Under the pieces are notes generated by a model, which saw nothing but the letters and a program-made list of their open reading frames with translations, was not told the DNA's origin and did not search any database. The translations under genes were made by a program, and so were the position numbers. This document shows positions 37,130 through 49,638 of a DNA stretch of 64,000 bases, piece by piece. Each line of letters opens with the position of its first letter. Position 1 is the first letter of the stretch. This stretch comes from Spongiibacter pelagi (GTDB taxonomy: Bacteria > Pseudomonadota > Gammaproteobacteria > Pseudomonadales > Spongiibacteraceae). The stretch is taken from contig NZ_JACXLD010000001.1 of NCBI RefSeq assembly GCF_014705705.1, forward strand, positions 620,001 to 684,000, read 5' to 3'.

Positions 37130-39331
37130 ATGAATAAGCCGAAAAATATGCTCGGTCTGTCGCGACGCGGTGCTGCATTCAGCGCGGCCCGGTTTGGGCG
37201 GCTGATGGTGGCGGTTTCTGCTTTGCTGTTCTCGGTAATGGCATCCGCAACGACCTTGGTTGATGCGCAGTTTAACGCCTTACAGGGTGGCGAGTTTGAG
37301 GCTCGGTTTCGTTTTGAAGGTGCGGCGCCCGAAGTGAAGGGCTACACCATTGAGCGCCCGGCGCGGATCGCGCTGGACTTGGTGGGGACGGATAATCGCC
37401 TGACCCAGAAGAAGTTTCCTCTGGCCTACGACAATGCCAGCAGCGCGGTGATTCTCGGCGGGCAAGATCGCACCCGGGTGGTGTTGAACTTGATCAACCT
37501 TGCGCCCTACGAGACTAAAGTTGTTGGCAATGAATTGGTGGTAACGGTTGGTGGCCAAGGCGGAAAACCCTATCTGAAAAAGACTCAGATGGATGTGGTT
37601 GAGGCCATGGCATCTCGTCCGGCTTTGCAATCGGGCAACCAGATTGCCGATTTGGACTTCCGTCGTGGCGAACTCGGCGAAGGTAAATTGGTTGTTAAAT
37701 TGGCCGACCCCAAGGCCGATATCGATGTTCAAGTGGAAGGCAGCAAAATCAAGCTGAGCTTTGACGGTGTCAGTCTGCCTGCAAGCCTGCAGCGCCGTTT
37801 TGACGTGGTGGATTTTGCCACGCCAGTTAAATTGCTGACCGCGACTCAAGGTGATCGCGGCGCCCAGATTGCCCTGGAAACAACGGGTGAATACGACTAT
37901 CTGGCTTATCAAGCTGATAACGAATATGTGGTGAGCGTGAAGCCGCTGACCCAACAAGAAGTTAAAGAGCGTCGTAAAGAATTTGAGTTTGTCGGCGACA
38001 AGCTGTCTCTTAATTTCCAAGATATTGAAGTGCGCTCAGTGCTGCAGTTAATTGCAGACTTCACCGAGCTGAACTTGGTCGCCAGTGATACGGTAACCGG
38101 TAGCATCACTTTGCGCTTGGACAATGTGCCTTGGGATCAGGCGTTGGCTTTGGTGCTGAAAACCAAGGGTTTAGACAAGCGCCAAGTGGGCAATGTGTTG
38201 ATGGTGGCGCCTGCGGCTGAGATTGCGGAGCGTGAGCGTCAACAAATTGAGGCGCAAAAGCAAGTTGAAGAGTTGGCCCCGCTGCAAACCGAGTATATTA
38301 AAATTCGTTATGCTGATGCGGCAGAGCTGTTCAAGCTGTTTCAGGGTGGGCAATTGGGTAATGGCGGTCAGTCGGGCGGTGGCTCGAATGATAGAAATAC
38401 AACCTCTAGTATTTTGTCGCCACGCGGTACCGTAATTGTTGATGCCAGAACTAACTCGCTGCTGATTACCGAAACCGCAGAGCGACTGGAAGAATTCCGC
38501 CGCCTAGTGGCGCTAATTGATGTGCCAGTACGCCAAGTGCAAATCGAGGCGCGTATTGTGCGTGCAACCTCAGACTTCGATCGTGCTCTAGGCGTGCGTT
38601 GGGGGGGCGCGTACGGCCGAAACAAAAATGGAAAAACCTACACCGCCAACGGTGAGCTTTTCTCTGATCAAATCACCCAGCAGGTTATTGCCTCAGGGGG
38701 CGGAATTCAAAATGCCTCACCGGGTCTGGTTTCAGATTTGGGCGTAACCGCACCGGCGGGTAGCTTTGCGCTGGGCTTTATTGGACCTGATGTACTGCTG
38801 AATCTTGAGCTTTCAGCGCTGGAGTCGAAAGGTCGTGGTGAAGTTGTGTCGCAGCCCCGTATTGTGACCGGAGATAAGCAACAGGCCACCATTAAATCAG
38901 GTACTCAGATTCCTTATCCGAAATCGAGCTCTGGCGCTAATGGCTCTGGTTCCGTTGAGATTGTGTTTAAGGATGCCGTACTGAAGCTGGATGTAACGCC
39001 AAGCATTACCCCGGATGATCGAGTGATTATGGATTTGGTCATCAACCAAGACACTATTGGTGAATTGGTTATTGATACTGGTACCGGCGGCTCAGTACCC
39101 AGCATCGATACCACGGAGTTGCAAACTCGCGTGTTAGTGAATAACGGTGAGACGGTTGTGCTGGGCGGTATTTACGATCAGAGTGATATTGAGTCCGAAG
39201 CGAAAGTGCCTTTCTTTGGCGATATTCCGCTGCTTGGTCGTCTGTTCAAACGCACCAGTGTGACCCGCGAAAAACAGGAAACGCTCATTTTCATTACGCC
39301 ACGTATTCTTGCCGATAACTTGGTGGATTAA
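37130..39331 (+). CDS. pilQ: Type IV pilus secretin PilQ
   Basis: 733 aa from the ATG at 37130, preferred because GGAG lies 6 nt upstream; the ATG at 37112 is an alternative with a weaker site. After a signal peptide (cut near SAT), two AMIN domains (about 38-140 and 170-275) bind peptidoglycan. An STN/N0 domain (about 290-355, LSLNFQDIEVRSVLQLIADF) and an N1 domain follow. The secretin core (about 450-730) contains VEIVFKDAVLKLDVTPSI and the closing FGDIPLLGRLFK. The 14-mer forms the outer-membrane pore for the pilus. A Gly/Ser-rich linker near 415 lies inside N1. Confidence 0.96.
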   Translation: MNKPKNMLGLSRRGAAFSAARFGRLMVAVSALLFSVMASATTLVDAQFNALQGGEFEARFRFEGAAPEVKGYTIERPARIALDLVGTDNRLTQKKFPLAYDNASSAVILGGQDRTRVVLNLINLAPYETKVVGNELVVTVGGQGGKPYLKKTQMDVVEAMASRPALQSGNQIADLDFRRGELGEGKLVVKLADPKADIDVQVEGSKIKLSFDGVSLPASLQRRFDVVDFATPVKLLTATQGDRGAQIALETTGEYDYLAYQADNEYVVSVKPLTQQEVKERRKEFEFVGDKLSLNFQDIEVRSVLQLIADFTELNLVASDTVTGSITLRLDNVPWDQALALVLKTKGLDKRQVGNVLMVAPAAEIAERERQQIEAQKQVEELAPLQTEYIKIRYADAAELFKLFQGGQLGNGGQSGGGSNDRNTTSSILSPRGTVIVDARTNSLLITETAERLEEFRRLVALIDVPVRQVQIEARIVRATSDFDRALGVRWGGAYGRNKNGKTYTANGELFSDQITQQVIASGGGIQNASPGLVSDLGVTAPAGSFALGFIGPDVLLNLELSALESKGRGEVVSQPRIVTGDKQQATIKSGTQIPYPKSSSGANGSGSVEIVFKDAVLKLDVTPSITPDDRVIMDLVINQDTIGELVIDTGTGGSVPSIDTTELQTRVLVNNGETVVLGGIYDQSDIESEAKVPFFGDIPLLGRLFKRTSVTREKQETLIFITPRILADNLVD

Positions 39332-39340
39332 GGCTTTCGA

Positions 39341-39871
39341 GTGCAAAAAAGTATAGGCTCGTTTTATCTGGTCGGCCCCATGGGGGCCGGCAAGACCACA
39401 ATAGGACGGATGTTGGCAGAGAGTTTATCTCTGCCTTTTTACGATGTGGACCGCGAAGTTGAAGATCGCAGCGGGGTGGATATCCCCTGGATTTTTGATA
39501 TGGAAGGCGAACAGGGCTTTCGCGATCGTGAGTCCGCCATGCTAGATGAATTGGGTAGCGGCCCCCGTGCGGTGATTGCTACCGGTGGTGGCGCGGTCAT
39601 TCGCGACGAAAACCGCAGCTTAATGTCTAATCGAGGTGTGGTGATTTATTTGTGCACCACGGTTGAAGAGCAGATTCGCCGTACGGCCAAAGACCGCAAA
39701 CGACCCTTGCTGCAAAAGGGTAATCCCGAAGAAACCCTGCGTAAGCTGATGGCTGAACGCGAACCGCTCTACGTGCAAGTGGCCGATTTAACGCTGCAAA
39801 CTGATGAGAACAGCCCGCGCTTGGTTGTTCAGAATATTGTTGCCCAGCTGCGAGAGCTGGGTTACTGCTGA
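39341..39871 (+). CDS. aroK: Shikimate kinase
   Basis: 176 aa from a GTG codon, 9 nt after pilQ. Walker [13 protein letters not shown] (about 14-25), the shikimate-binding DVDREVEDR and the GGGAVIR loop are all present, followed by the LID region (RPLLQKGN). It phosphorylates shikimate at the 3-hydroxyl in aromatic amino-acid synthesis. Paired with aroB as in most gammaproteobacteria. Confidence 0.97.
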   Translation: MQKSIGSFYLVGPMGAGKTTIGRMLAESLSLPFYDVDREVEDRSGVDIPWIFDMEGEQGFRDRESAMLDELGSGPRAVIATGGGAVIRDENRSLMSNRGVVIYLCTTVEEQIRRTAKDRKRPLLQKGNPEETLRKLMAEREPLYVQVADLTLQTDENSPRLVVQNIVAQLRELGYC

Positions 39872-39915
39872 TATACTGCTCCCCATCTTTTAATTATCTC
39901 TCTTCTGGAAACTAT

Positions 39916-41001
39916 ATGAAGCGCCTAGATGTTGCTCTGGGGGAGCGTAGCTATCCTATCTTTATTGGCCGTAATCTGCTGGCTCAAGCCGAGCTTTGGG
40001 TATCTGAAATTGCCGGTAAACAAGCTGCCGTTGTTACTAATGAGACCATAGCGCCCTTGTATTTGGCTCAAATTCGGCAGCAACTTGAGCAAAAAGAGGT
40101 TTGCGAAACGATCTTGCCTGACGGTGAGCAGTACAAAACCCTAGAGACCTTAAATCAGATATTTACTGATTTGCTCGAGGCGAACCACAATCGCAAAACC
40201 ACCTTGATTGCTCTGGGTGGCGGTGTCGTTGGTGATATGTGCGGTTTTGCGGCGGCCAGCTATCAGCGCGGTGTCGATTTCATTCAAATTCCAACCACGC
40301 TGTTGTCGATGGTGGACTCCTCCGTTGGTGGTAAAACTGGGGTGAATCATCCGCTGGGCAAAAATATGATTGGCGCCTTTCATCAGCCGCAATGCGTGTT
40401 GGCGGATTTGAGTTTGCTGGATACCTTGCCCGAGCGTGAGTATGCGGCGGGGGTGGCCGAAGTTATAAAATACGGATTAATCTGCGATGCGCCGTTTTTT
40501 GATTGGCTGGAGGCCAATGCAGAAAAATTGATGGCCCGCGATGGCGAGGTGCTTGCCGAGGCGGTTTATCGCTCCTGCCAAAACAAGGCCGAGGTAGTTG
40601 CAGAGGATGAATTGGAATCCGGTCGCCGGGCGATTTTGAATTTGGGACATACCTTTGGCCACGCCATCGAAACTGCAGAAGGTTACGGCAGCTGGCTACA
40701 TGGCGAGGCAGTCGCTACAGGCATGGTGCTTGCTCTGCAATTGTCCTGTCGGCTGGGTTGGATTGATGCGTCTTTGGTTGAGCGCGCGACAAGCCTCTTG
40801 TCGAGCTGTAATTTGCCGGTCGAACCGCCCAAAAACATGAATGTGGAGCAATTCTTGCTACTCATGGGGCGGGACAAAAAGGTAATTGATGGCCGCCTGC
40901 GCCTAGTGTTACTAAGGGGCTTGGGTGAGGCTGTTGTGACAAGTGATGCGCCAGAGCAGGATGTTGTTGCCGTTTTGCGTACTGCTGGGGTTGCGCCCTA
41001 A
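39916..41001 (+). CDS. aroB: 3-dehydroquinate synthase
   Basis: 361 aa. The NAD-binding motif [23 protein letters not shown] and the active-site blocks [19 protein letters not shown] and [11 protein letters not shown] (zinc histidines) are all visible. It converts DAHP to 3-dehydroquinate, the second step of the shikimate pathway. In most relatives a SPOR-domain damX-like gene follows; here gltB follows directly. Confidence 0.97.
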   Translation: MKRLDVALGERSYPIFIGRNLLAQAELWVSEIAGKQAAVVTNETIAPLYLAQIRQQLEQKEVCETILPDGEQYKTLETLNQIFTDLLEANHNRKTTLIALGGGVVGDMCGFAAASYQRGVDFIQIPTTLLSMVDSSVGGKTGVNHPLGKNMIGAFHQPQCVLADLSLLDTLPEREYAAGVAEVIKYGLICDAPFFDWLEANAEKLMARDGEVLAEAVYRSCQNKAEVVAEDELESGRRAILNLGHTFGHAIETAEGYGSWLHGEAVATGMVLALQLSCRLGWIDASLVERATSLLSSCNLPVEPPKNMNVEQFLLLMGRDKKVIDGRLRLVLLRGLGEAVVTSDAPEQDVVAVLRTAGVAP

Positions 41002-41060
41002 ATTCGCTAAGGTTCAAACTGCGCTAAAGCCGGGCAGCTTGGGCCTAAAAAGCGGTGAGT

Positions 41061-41089
41061 TTGTCGCCATGGCCGCTAGCGTGTAGAAT
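41061..41089 (+). promoter_or_regulatory. Promoter of gltBD
   Basis: TTGTCG (41061-41066), 17-bp spacer, TAGAAT (41084-41089), giving a leader of about 85 nt before the gltB ATG. The leader contains a small hairpin (CGGC-TAC-GCCG near 41105) and two T-rich stretches. Regulation by nitrogen would be expected from other species but no specific site was recognised. Confidence 0.55.
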
Positions 41090-41180
41090 GTCACTCCTTT
41101 TTTCGGCTACGCCGACGTGGCCGATCACCATATTTAGTTTATCTGCTTGTTTTTCTTGTAGTTTTTTTGAGAGTCGTTAT

Positions 41181-44100
41181 ATGAGTACAGGCCTGTACAG
41201 ACCTGAGGATGTGCGCGACAACTGCGGTTTCGGCCTTATTGCCCACGTAGAGGGCGAGGCGAGCCACAAGTTGCTGCAGACTGCCATTGAATCACTGACC
41301 TGCATGACTCACCGTGGGGGTATCGCCGCGGATGGAAAAACAGGCGATGGTTGCGGTTTATTGCTGAAAAAGCCCGATGGATTCCTGCGTCAGATCGCTA
41401 AAGCGGAACTTGGCGTTGAGCTGTCTGAGACTTACGCCGTGGCTCAGGTCTTTATGAGTCAAGATGAGGCTATTGCTCAGCAAACCCGCGATACCATGGC
41501 GCAGGTGGTTGATAGCAACGGCCTGCAATCGGTGGGCTGGCGCGAAGTGCCGGTTGATCCATCGGTCTGTGGCGAAATCGCACTGAGCACGCTGCCGCGC
41601 ATTGAACAGCTGTTTATCAATGTTGAGGGTATGACTCGACAAGAGCTGGCCACGCAGATGTTTGTGATCCGTCGCAAGGCGGAGCTGGCTGTTTCTGGCG
41701 ATCCTGATTTTTATATCTGTAGCTTGTCTTCAGAAGTGCTGGCCTATAAAGGGCTGGTGATGCCGGTAGATCTGCCAAAGTTCTACAAAGACTTGGGCAA
41801 TCCTGCGCTGGAAACGGCGATTGCGGTATTCCACCAACGCTTCTCTACCAACACCATGCCGCGCTGGCCGCTGGCGCAGCCATTCCGGATGCTGGCCCAC
41901 AACGGTGAAATCAACACCGTTGAAGGCAACCGCAACTGGGCCGATGCGCGTACCTCTAACTTTACCAGCGCACTATTGCCGAACGTTGATGAGTTGGCGC
42001 CGTTGGTTAACCGCGTTGGTTCTGACTCTTCTAGCCTCGACAATATGCTGGAACTGCTGATTGCCGGTGGTATGGAGCTGTTCCGTGCGGTGCGCATGCT
42101 GGTGCCGCCAGCTTGGCAAAACATTGAGCATATGGATGCCGATCTCAAGGCATTCTACGAATACAACTCCATGCATATGGAGCCTTGGGATGGCCCTGCC
42201 GGTTTGGTAATGACCGATGGTCGTTACGCGGTGTGTATGCTGGACCGTAACGGTCTGCGTCCTTCACGCTGGGTGACCACCAAAGACGGTTTTATCACCG
42301 TCGCTTCGGAAATTGGTACCTATAGCTACCAGCCAGATCAGGTTATTGCCAAGGGTCGTATCGGCCCCGGTCAAATTCTGGTGGTTGATACTGAAACCGG
42401 CGAAGTGCTGCATTCCAAAGATGTCGACGAGCGCCTGAAAACCGCGCACCCGTACAAAAAATGGCTGCGTGAAAATGCGAATCGCCTAGAGGACCAACTG
42501 GTACCCGGTGAATTGCCCGCGCTGCCAGAAAGTGAGCAGCTCAAGGCTTACCAAAAATACTTCCAAGTGAGCTTTGAAGAGCGTGAGCAAGTACTCGCTC
42601 CACTGGGCGAAAGCGGCAATGAAGCCGTGGGCTCAATGGGTGATGACACGCCAATGGCGGTACTGTCTGCGACTCAGCGTTCGCTCTACGATTACTTCCG
42701 TCAGAAATTTGCGCAGGTAACTAACCCGCCCATCGATCCGCTGCGCGAAGCGATCGTGATGAGTTTGGAAACTCTGCTCGGTGCCGAACAGAATGTGTTT
42801 GAGCAAACTGCCGAGCACGCAGATCGATTGATTCTAACCAGCCCAGTGCTGTCGCCAGATAAATTTAACCGTCTGATGGCGGTGAAGTCTGAGCGCTATC
42901 CTATTCAGCAAATCGATCTGGTTTACGATCCCGCGAAGACTTCACTGAAGCAAGCGGTTGAAGCCGTGACTGCAGCAGCTGAACAAGCCGTGCGCGATGG
43001 CAAAGTCATTCTGGTGCTCAGCGATCGCAATCTTGAGCCCGGCCTGTTGGCGATTCACAGCCTGCTGGCAACCGGTGCGGTTCACCATCACTTGATTCAC
43101 AAAGGGCTGCGTTGCAGTGCCAACCTTGTTGTGGAAAGCGGTAGCGCGCGAGATTCACACCAGTTCGCTTGCTTGTATGGCTTTGGTGCCACCGCCGTTT
43201 ACCCCTACATGTCGTTTGCGGTATTGCGCGATATGTTGGCCGACGGAGAAATTCTTGGCGAAGAGCAGCAGGTTTTCAGCAATTACACCAAAGGCATCAA
43301 CAAAGGCCTGCTGAAAATTATGTCCAAAATGGGCATTTCCTCCATTTCTTCATACCGTGGTGCGCAGTTGTTTGAAGCTATCGGTTTGGATAACGAGGTG
43401 GTTGAGCTGTGCTTTAAAGGTGTTGCTAGCCGTATCGCCGGTGTCGGTTTTGAAGGTCTGCAACGCGATCAGGAAGCGCTGGCAACTCTCGCTTGGTTAC
43501 CGCGTAAAGCCTTGGATCAAGGCGGCCTGCTGAAATACGTACACGGCAAGGAATACCACGCCTTTAACCCCGATGTAGTTATGCAACTGCAGCAAGCGGT
43601 TAAAACTGGCGACTACGCTCAGTGGAAAAAATACGCCAAGCTGGTTAACGATCGTCCGGTTGCGACGCTGCGTGACCTGCTGGATTTGCATCCCGATGCC
43701 AAGCCCATTTCGGTTGATGAAGTGGAGCCCATTGAAGCGATTCTAAAGCGCTTTGACTCGGCGGGTATGTCTTTGGGTGCTTTGAGCCCCGAGGCCCACG
43801 AAGCATTGGCAACGGCCATGAACCGCTTGGGCGCACGCTCTAACTCCGGTGAAGGCGGTGAAGACCCCGCCCGTTACGGCACTGAGCGCGTTTCCAAAAT
43901 CAAACAGATTGCCTCTGGTCGTTTCGGTGTCACCCCGCATTATCTGGTGAATGCCGAAGTACTGCAGATTAAAGTTGCTCAGGGTGCTAAGCCCGGTGAA
44001 GGTGGTCAGCTGCCCGGCGGCAAGGTGAACTCACTGATTGCGCGCCTGCGTTACTCTGTGCCCGGTGTCACTCTGATTTCACCGCCTCCGCACCACGATA

Positions 44101-45629
44101 TCTATTCGATCGAAGACTTGGCGCAGCTGATTTTTGACTTGAAAGAAGTTAATCCAGATGCCCTAGTGTCGGTCAAACTGGTTTCTGAGCCCGGTGTTGG
44201 CACCATTGCCGCCGGTGTGGCTAAGGCCTATGCCGACCTGATTACCATTTCTGGTTATGACGGTGGTACCGCTGCTAGCCCATTGACCTCAATCCGCTAT
44301 GCGGGTTCGCCGTGGGAGCTGGGTCTGTCTGAAGCTCAGCAAACTCTGCGTGGCAATGGTCTGCGTGGCATGGTTCGCGTACAGACAGATGGTGGTTTGA
44401 AAACCGGCCTAGACGTGGTTAAAGCGGCTATTTTGGGTGCCGAGAGCTTTGGTTTTGGCACCACGCCGATGGTTGCATTGGGCTGTAAATACCTGCGTAT
44501 TTGTCACCTGAATAACTGTGCAACGGGTGTGGCAACTCAGGATGACCGTCTGCGTGATGAGCACTTCATTGGCACGGTAGAAATGGTGATGAATTTCTTC
44601 ACCTTCTTGGCGATGGAAACCCGTGAATGGATGGCCAGCATTGGTGTGCGCACCATTGAAGAGCTGATTGGCCGCACTGATTTGCTGCAACAAAATCAGG
44701 GCAAAACCGACAAGCATCAAGCGCTGGATCTGTCGCCGATTCTTTACAAAGACCCGGCAGCTAAAGATCAGCCTGAGTTCTGTCAGGTGGCCTTGAACGA
44801 ACCCTTTGATAAGGGCGAGAAAGCCAAGAAAATTCTGGCGGATGTACTGCCCGCTATCGATGCTAAGTCCGGCGGCGAATTCAGTTTTGTGGTCAATAAC
44901 TGCGACCGTTCATTGGGTGCGCGACTCTCTGGTGAAATTGCCAAGCGTCACGGCAACCTCGATATGGAAGCGGCGCCAATTAAACTGAACCTGACCGGTA
45001 CGGCAGGACAAAGCTTTGGTGTGTGGAACGCCGGCGGTCTGCATATGTATCTGGAAGGTGATGCCAACGATTATGTGGGCAAGGGTATGGCCGGCGGTAA
45101 GCTGGTGATCTATCCGCCCAAGGGCAGCAGCTTCAAGAGTCAGGAAACCTCTATTATCGGTAACACCTGTCTGTACGGTGCGACTGGCGGTAGATTGTTT
45201 GCGGCGGGTACGGCCGGCGAGCGTTTTGGTGTGCGGAACTCAGGCGCCAGCGCGGTGATTGAAGGTGCCGGTGACCACTGCTGTGAATATATGACCGGCG
45301 GTAATATCACGGTGCTTGGCAATACCGGCGTGAACTTCGGTGCGGGCATGACCGGTGGTTTCGCCTATGTGCTGGATGAAGACTGCCGCTTTGTTGATAA
45401 ATACAACAAAGAGCTGGTGGAAATCTGCCGCATTAATTCTGAAGCGCTGGAAGCTTATCGCAGCCACCTGCGCAGCAACATCATTGAATTTGTCGCCGAG
45501 ACCGGGTCCGCCTGGGGGCAGCATATTCTCGATAATTTTGACGACTACGTAGGCAAGTTCTGGATGGTGAAGCCCAAGGCTGCCAGCTTGGCGGGCCTGC
45601 TGGACGCCACCAGAAAAAGTCCGGCCTGA
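41181..45629 (+). CDS. gltB: Glutamate synthase (NADPH) large subunit
   Basis: 1482 aa from the ATG at 41181. The frame is open from 41055, but the upstream start would precede most of the leader and lacks family support. A 14-residue propeptide is expected to be removed to expose Cys15 (NCGFGLIAH), the glutaminase nucleophile. Domains: class II amidotransferase (15 to about 430), central domain, FMN-binding synthase domain (about 800-1200), and the GxGxG beta-helix (about 1240-1470). The 3Fe-4S cysteines are in [12 protein letters not shown]. It makes two glutamates from glutamine and 2-oxoglutarate. Confidence 0.97.
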   Translation: MSTGLYRPEDVRDNCGFGLIAHVEGEASHKLLQTAIESLTCMTHRGGIAADGKTGDGCGLLLKKPDGFLRQIAKAELGVELSETYAVAQVFMSQDEAIAQQTRDTMAQVVDSNGLQSVGWREVPVDPSVCGEIALSTLPRIEQLFINVEGMTRQELATQMFVIRRKAELAVSGDPDFYICSLSSEVLAYKGLVMPVDLPKFYKDLGNPALETAIAVFHQRFSTNTMPRWPLAQPFRMLAHNGEINTVEGNRNWADARTSNFTSALLPNVDELAPLVNRVGSDSSSLDNMLELLIAGGMELFRAVRMLVPPAWQNIEHMDADLKAFYEYNSMHMEPWDGPAGLVMTDGRYAVCMLDRNGLRPSRWVTTKDGFITVASEIGTYSYQPDQVIAKGRIGPGQILVVDTETGEVLHSKDVDERLKTAHPYKKWLRENANRLEDQLVPGELPALPESEQLKAYQKYFQVSFEEREQVLAPLGESGNEAVGSMGDDTPMAVLSATQRSLYDYFRQKFAQVTNPPIDPLREAIVMSLETLLGAEQNVFEQTAEHADRLILTSPVLSPDKFNRLMAVKSERYPIQQIDLVYDPAKTSLKQAVEAVTAAAEQAVRDGKVILVLSDRNLEPGLLAIHSLLATGAVHHHLIHKGLRCSANLVVESGSARDSHQFACLYGFGATAVYPYMSFAVLRDMLADGEILGEEQQVFSNYTKGINKGLLKIMSKMGISSISSYRGAQLFEAIGLDNEVVELCFKGVASRIAGVGFEGLQRDQEALATLAWLPRKALDQGGLLKYVHGKEYHAFNPDVVMQLQQAVKTGDYAQWKKYAKLVNDRPVATLRDLLDLHPDAKPISVDEVEPIEAILKRFDSAGMSLGALSPEAHEALATAMNRLGARSNSGEGGEDPARYGTERVSKIKQIASGRFGVTPHYLVNAEVLQIKVAQGAKPGEGGQLPGGKVNSLIARLRYSVPGVTLISPPPHHDIYSIEDLAQLIFDLKEVNPDALVSVKLVSEPGVGTIAAGVAKAYADLITISGYDGGTAASPLTSIRYAGSPWELGLSEAQQTLRGNGLRGMVRVQTDGGLKTGLDVVKAAILGAESFGFGTTPMVALGCKYLRICHLNNCATGVATQDDRLRDEHFIGTVEMVMNFFTFLAMETREWMASIGVRTIEELIGRTDLLQQNQGKTDKHQALDLSPILYKDPAAKDQPEFCQVALNEPFDKGEKAKKILADVLPAIDAKSGGEFSFVVNNCDRSLGARLSGEIAKRHGNLDMEAAPIKLNLTGTAGQSFGVWNAGGLHMYLEGDANDYVGKGMAGGKLVIYPPKGSSFKSQETSIIGNTCLYGATGGRLFAAGTAGERFGVRNSGASAVIEGAGDHCCEYMTGGNITVLGNTGVNFGAGMTGGFAYVLDEDCRFVDKYNKELVEICRINSEALEAYRSHLRSNIIEFVAETGSAWGQHILDNFDDYVGKFWMVKPKAASLAGLLDATRKSPA

Positions 45630-45644
45630 GTGCGGCGAGCGTAG

Positions 45645-47075
<1,431 letters not shown>

Positions 47076-47184
47076 GCACAATCTCTACTTTTAAAGCTGG
47101 TCACTCATCTTGGTGTGCCAGCTTTACTGGCGATAATAAAACGGCTCAAAAAGTCTTACTCAAGCGGCCAGTCAAGGCGGTGAC

Positions 47185-48249
47185 ATGACAGAACTCAAGA
47201 ACGATACTTTTCTCCGTGCCCTCATGCGTCAGCCGGTGGAATACACCCCGGTGTGGATGATGCGTCAGGCGGGTCGCTACCTGCCCGAGTACCGGGCAAC
47301 GCGCGCCAAGGCCGGTGACTTTATGTCGCTGTGTATGAATCCGGAACTGGCCTGCGAAGTCACACTGCAGCCACTGGATCGTTACCCCTTGGATGCGGCG
47401 ATTCTATTCTCCGATATTCTTACCATTCCCGATGCCATGGGACTCGGTCTATATTTTGAAACCGGCGAAGGCCCGCGTTTCAAAAAAACCGTACGCTCTC
47501 AGGCCGATGTCGATGCACTGCCGGTGGTAGATGGCGAGAATGATCTGACCTATGTTTGCGATGCTGTGCGTACTATCCGCCGTGAATTGAATGGCCGGGT
47601 GCCGTTGATCGGTTTCTCGGGCAGTCCGTGGACGCTGGCGACCTATATGGTTGAAGGTGGTGGCTCTAAAGACCACGCGCGCTCAAAGGCTCTGGCTTTT
47701 GATCAGCCTGAAGTGATGCACAGCCTGTTAGATAAGCTGGCGAAAAGCGTCACGGCCTATCTGAATGACCAGATTAAAGCGGGTGCACAAGCAGTACAAA
47801 TTTTTGATACCTGGGGTGGCGCACTTAGCTATGCGGCGTATCAGGAGTTCAGCCTCAAATACATGCAGCAGATTGTTGATGGCCTGATCCGCGAACACGA
47901 AGGTCGCCCCGTACCGGTAATTTTGTTTACCAAAAACGGCGGTCAGTGGCTGGATTTGATGGCGGCAACCGGTGCTAATGCGTTGGGGCTGGATTGGACA
48001 ATGGATATTGGTCAGGCGCGCAAGCAGGTTGGCGATCGGGTTGCCCTGCAAGGCAATATGGATCCTTCCATGTTGTTTGCATCACCTAAGCGGATTCGTG
48101 AAGAAGTGGCCGCAATTCTAAAAAGTTTCGGCACCGGTACTGGCCATGTCTTTAATCTGGGGCATGGCATTACACCGGGCGTAAACCCAGAACATGCCGG
48201 CGCGTTTATTGAATCGGTTCGAGAGCTGTCTCTGCCTTACCATCAGTAA
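47185..48249 (+). CDS. hemE: Uroporphyrinogen decarboxylase
   Basis: 354 aa. The signatures [19 protein letters not shown] (about 21-39), with substrate-binding Arg and Asp residues, and [20 protein letters not shown] are both present. [14 protein letters not shown] supplies the catalytic Asp. It decarboxylates the four acetates of uroporphyrinogen III to coproporphyrinogen III in haem synthesis. Conserved downstream of gltBD; separated by 109 nt. Confidence 0.97.
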   Translation: MTELKNDTFLRALMRQPVEYTPVWMMRQAGRYLPEYRATRAKAGDFMSLCMNPELACEVTLQPLDRYPLDAAILFSDILTIPDAMGLGLYFETGEGPRFKKTVRSQADVDALPVVDGENDLTYVCDAVRTIRRELNGRVPLIGFSGSPWTLATYMVEGGGSKDHARSKALAFDQPEVMHSLLDKLAKSVTAYLNDQIKAGAQAVQIFDTWGGALSYAAYQEFSLKYMQQIVDGLIREHEGRPVPVILFTKNGGQWLDLMAATGANALGLDWTMDIGQARKQVGDRVALQGNMDPSMLFASPKRIREEVAAILKSFGTGTGHVFNLGHGITPGVNPEHAGAFIESVRELSLPYHQ

Positions 48250-48270
48250 TTTAATAAGCACTCTTTATAA

Positions 48271-48303
48271 AAAAACGGCGGGCTATAATAGACCGCCGTT
48301 TTT
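48271..48303. terminator. Bidirectional intrinsic terminator between hemE and the convergent gene
   Basis: A perfect 11-bp stem AAAAACGGCGG/CCGCCGTTTTT (48271-48281 with 48293-48303) with an 11-nt loop. T-runs on both strands let it serve hemE (+) and the gene ending at 48347 (-). Confidence 0.93.
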
Positions 48304-48346
48304 GGTTGTGGGCACTTTGCAAGCGTAGTAATTAATCAGAGCTGCC

Positions 48347-48901
48347 TCAGGGCATTACCTCAATAAACCGCCGCCACTGATTCTGAGCACTAATATACCA
48401 GTCTGGCGCACCTTCGCCGGTTCCAGAAAACTCCAGTTCGGGGTAGTGGGTGGTTACGCGGTTGATGATGTTCTCATCCATGCCACGTCCATCAATAATC
48501 AATAAATGGCGTCCACTATTCAGAGCCTGATCAAAGCGGCGAAAATCCCGGTGCGGCTCCTGAATGCCAAACAGTCCTGCCTCCCAGGTAATAAAGCCCA
48601 GCATCACAATGGCGAGAAACACGAAGGGCATCCAGCCGACTACCGCTGCGGCCCCGGAAAGTTGCCCCGTCGCCAGTACCACCAGTGCGGCGGCAACGCC
48701 GGCCATGGCTCCGCGGGTCATCGATCGAACGACATCTTTTCTGAGTACAGCTTCCACGTCATTGAGGGCACGTTTCATTACACCGCAATCATCACGGCTG
48801 AGAATATGAATTTGTGGCTTGCTAAGGCCGTTGTGCTCAAGGTCGTGTTCAATGGCTTGCAGCCGATCTAGGTTGTCGGCTAGGAAATAATATCTTTTCA
48901 T
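48347..48901 (-). CDS. Uncharacterised inner-membrane protein with a central helical hairpin
   Basis: 184 aa; no named function recognised. Residues 1-60 form a soluble domain (MKRYYFLADNL, with DLEHNGLSKPQIHILSRDD). Two hydrophobic helices at about 66-82 and 85-107 make a membrane hairpin. A second soluble stretch (about 115-184) includes GRHLLIIDGRGMDENII and ends with a Trp-rich tail. The layout, a small alpha/beta domain before a glycine-rich membrane hairpin, resembles stress-associated DUF families in pseudomonads. It is transcribed alone and converges on hemE. Confidence 0.7.
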   Translation of the reverse strand: MKRYYFLADNLDRLQAIEHDLEHNGLSKPQIHILSRDDCGVMKRALNDVEAVLRKDVVRSMTRGAMAGVAAALVVLATGQLSGAAAVVGWMPFVFLAIVMLGFITWEAGLFGIQEPHRDFRRFDQALNSGRHLLIIDGRGMDENIINRVTTHYPELEFSGTGEGAPDWYISAQNQWRRFIEVMP

Positions 48902-49067
48902 CGTTTAGCCTCTGTTTGGTGTCTAGTAGCGGTAGAATTGCGGACTGATGAAAAGTCGAATAATGCGGCCTGTAACTCAGTCCTGCCTGTCCATCCTACG
49001 CCGTTTGTTATAGCGCGGTTATGGTAAATTTGACTAAAAAATGATCACTAAATAACTGGGGTTTCTA

Positions 49068-49634
49068 ATGGGGCAAAGCGATTTCGATACCGATGCATGT
49101 GTGCTGGCGGTTCAGCAATGGCTGGAAAATACCGTTATCGGTTTGAACCTGTGTCCATTTGCGGCGCGTCCTTATCGCGCAGATCAAGTTCGTATTCGTG
49201 TGATTGAGGCTGGTGAAACGCAGGATATTCTGCGCGAAATCTACGCGGAAATGAGTTTGTTGTGGGACAAAGATCCCGAAAAAGTAGAAACCAGCGTATT
49301 AGTTTGCCCCGCACTTAGCGCCAGTTTTGATGACTATTTAGATTGCCTGGAATTGGCTGAGGATTTAATTGAGGGGGCTAGCTGGGAAGGCGAAATTCAA
49401 ATCGCCAGTTTTCATCCGGATTACTGCTTTGATGGCGTTGCTGAAGACGACCCCAGTAACTACACCAATCGTGCGCCGCAGGCGATATTTCACTTATTGC
49501 GCGAAGCCAGTCTTGAGGCGGCGATTGCCGCCTACGGCGATACCGCGCTTATCCCTGAGCGTAATATTCAATTATTCCAGTCGAAAAGCGCGGCAGAGTT
49601 AAACGATCTATTTCCCTATCTAATAGAGAAATGA
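49068..49634 (+). CDS. DUF1415 family protein
   Basis: 188 aa, acidic, soluble. VQQWLENTVIGLNLCPFA near the N-terminus, and the blocks VCPALSASFDDYLDCLELAE and ASFHPDYCFDGVAEDDPSNY, are characteristic of DUF1415. The conserved Cys, His and Asp residues hint at metal binding or catalysis, but no function is established. It stands alone, divergent from the membrane protein at 48347. Confidence 0.85.
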   Translation: MGQSDFDTDACVLAVQQWLENTVIGLNLCPFAARPYRADQVRIRVIEAGETQDILREIYAEMSLLWDKDPEKVETSVLVCPALSASFDDYLDCLELAEDLIEGASWEGEIQIASFHPDYCFDGVAEDDPSNYTNRAPQAIFHLLREASLEAAIAAYGDTALIPERNIQLFQSKSAAELNDLFPYLIEK

Positions 49635-49638
49635 GTGG

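Noticed and set aside
37280-38020. Long open frame (246 codons) on the minus strand inside pilQ.
   Set aside because: It is antisense to an intact, well-conserved secretin gene, has no ribosome site or family resemblance, and follows from base composition.
41055-41180. Longer gltB start at 41055.
   Set aside because: It would begin before the predicted promoter (41061-41089), and only the ATG at 41181 gives the conserved short propeptide before Cys15.
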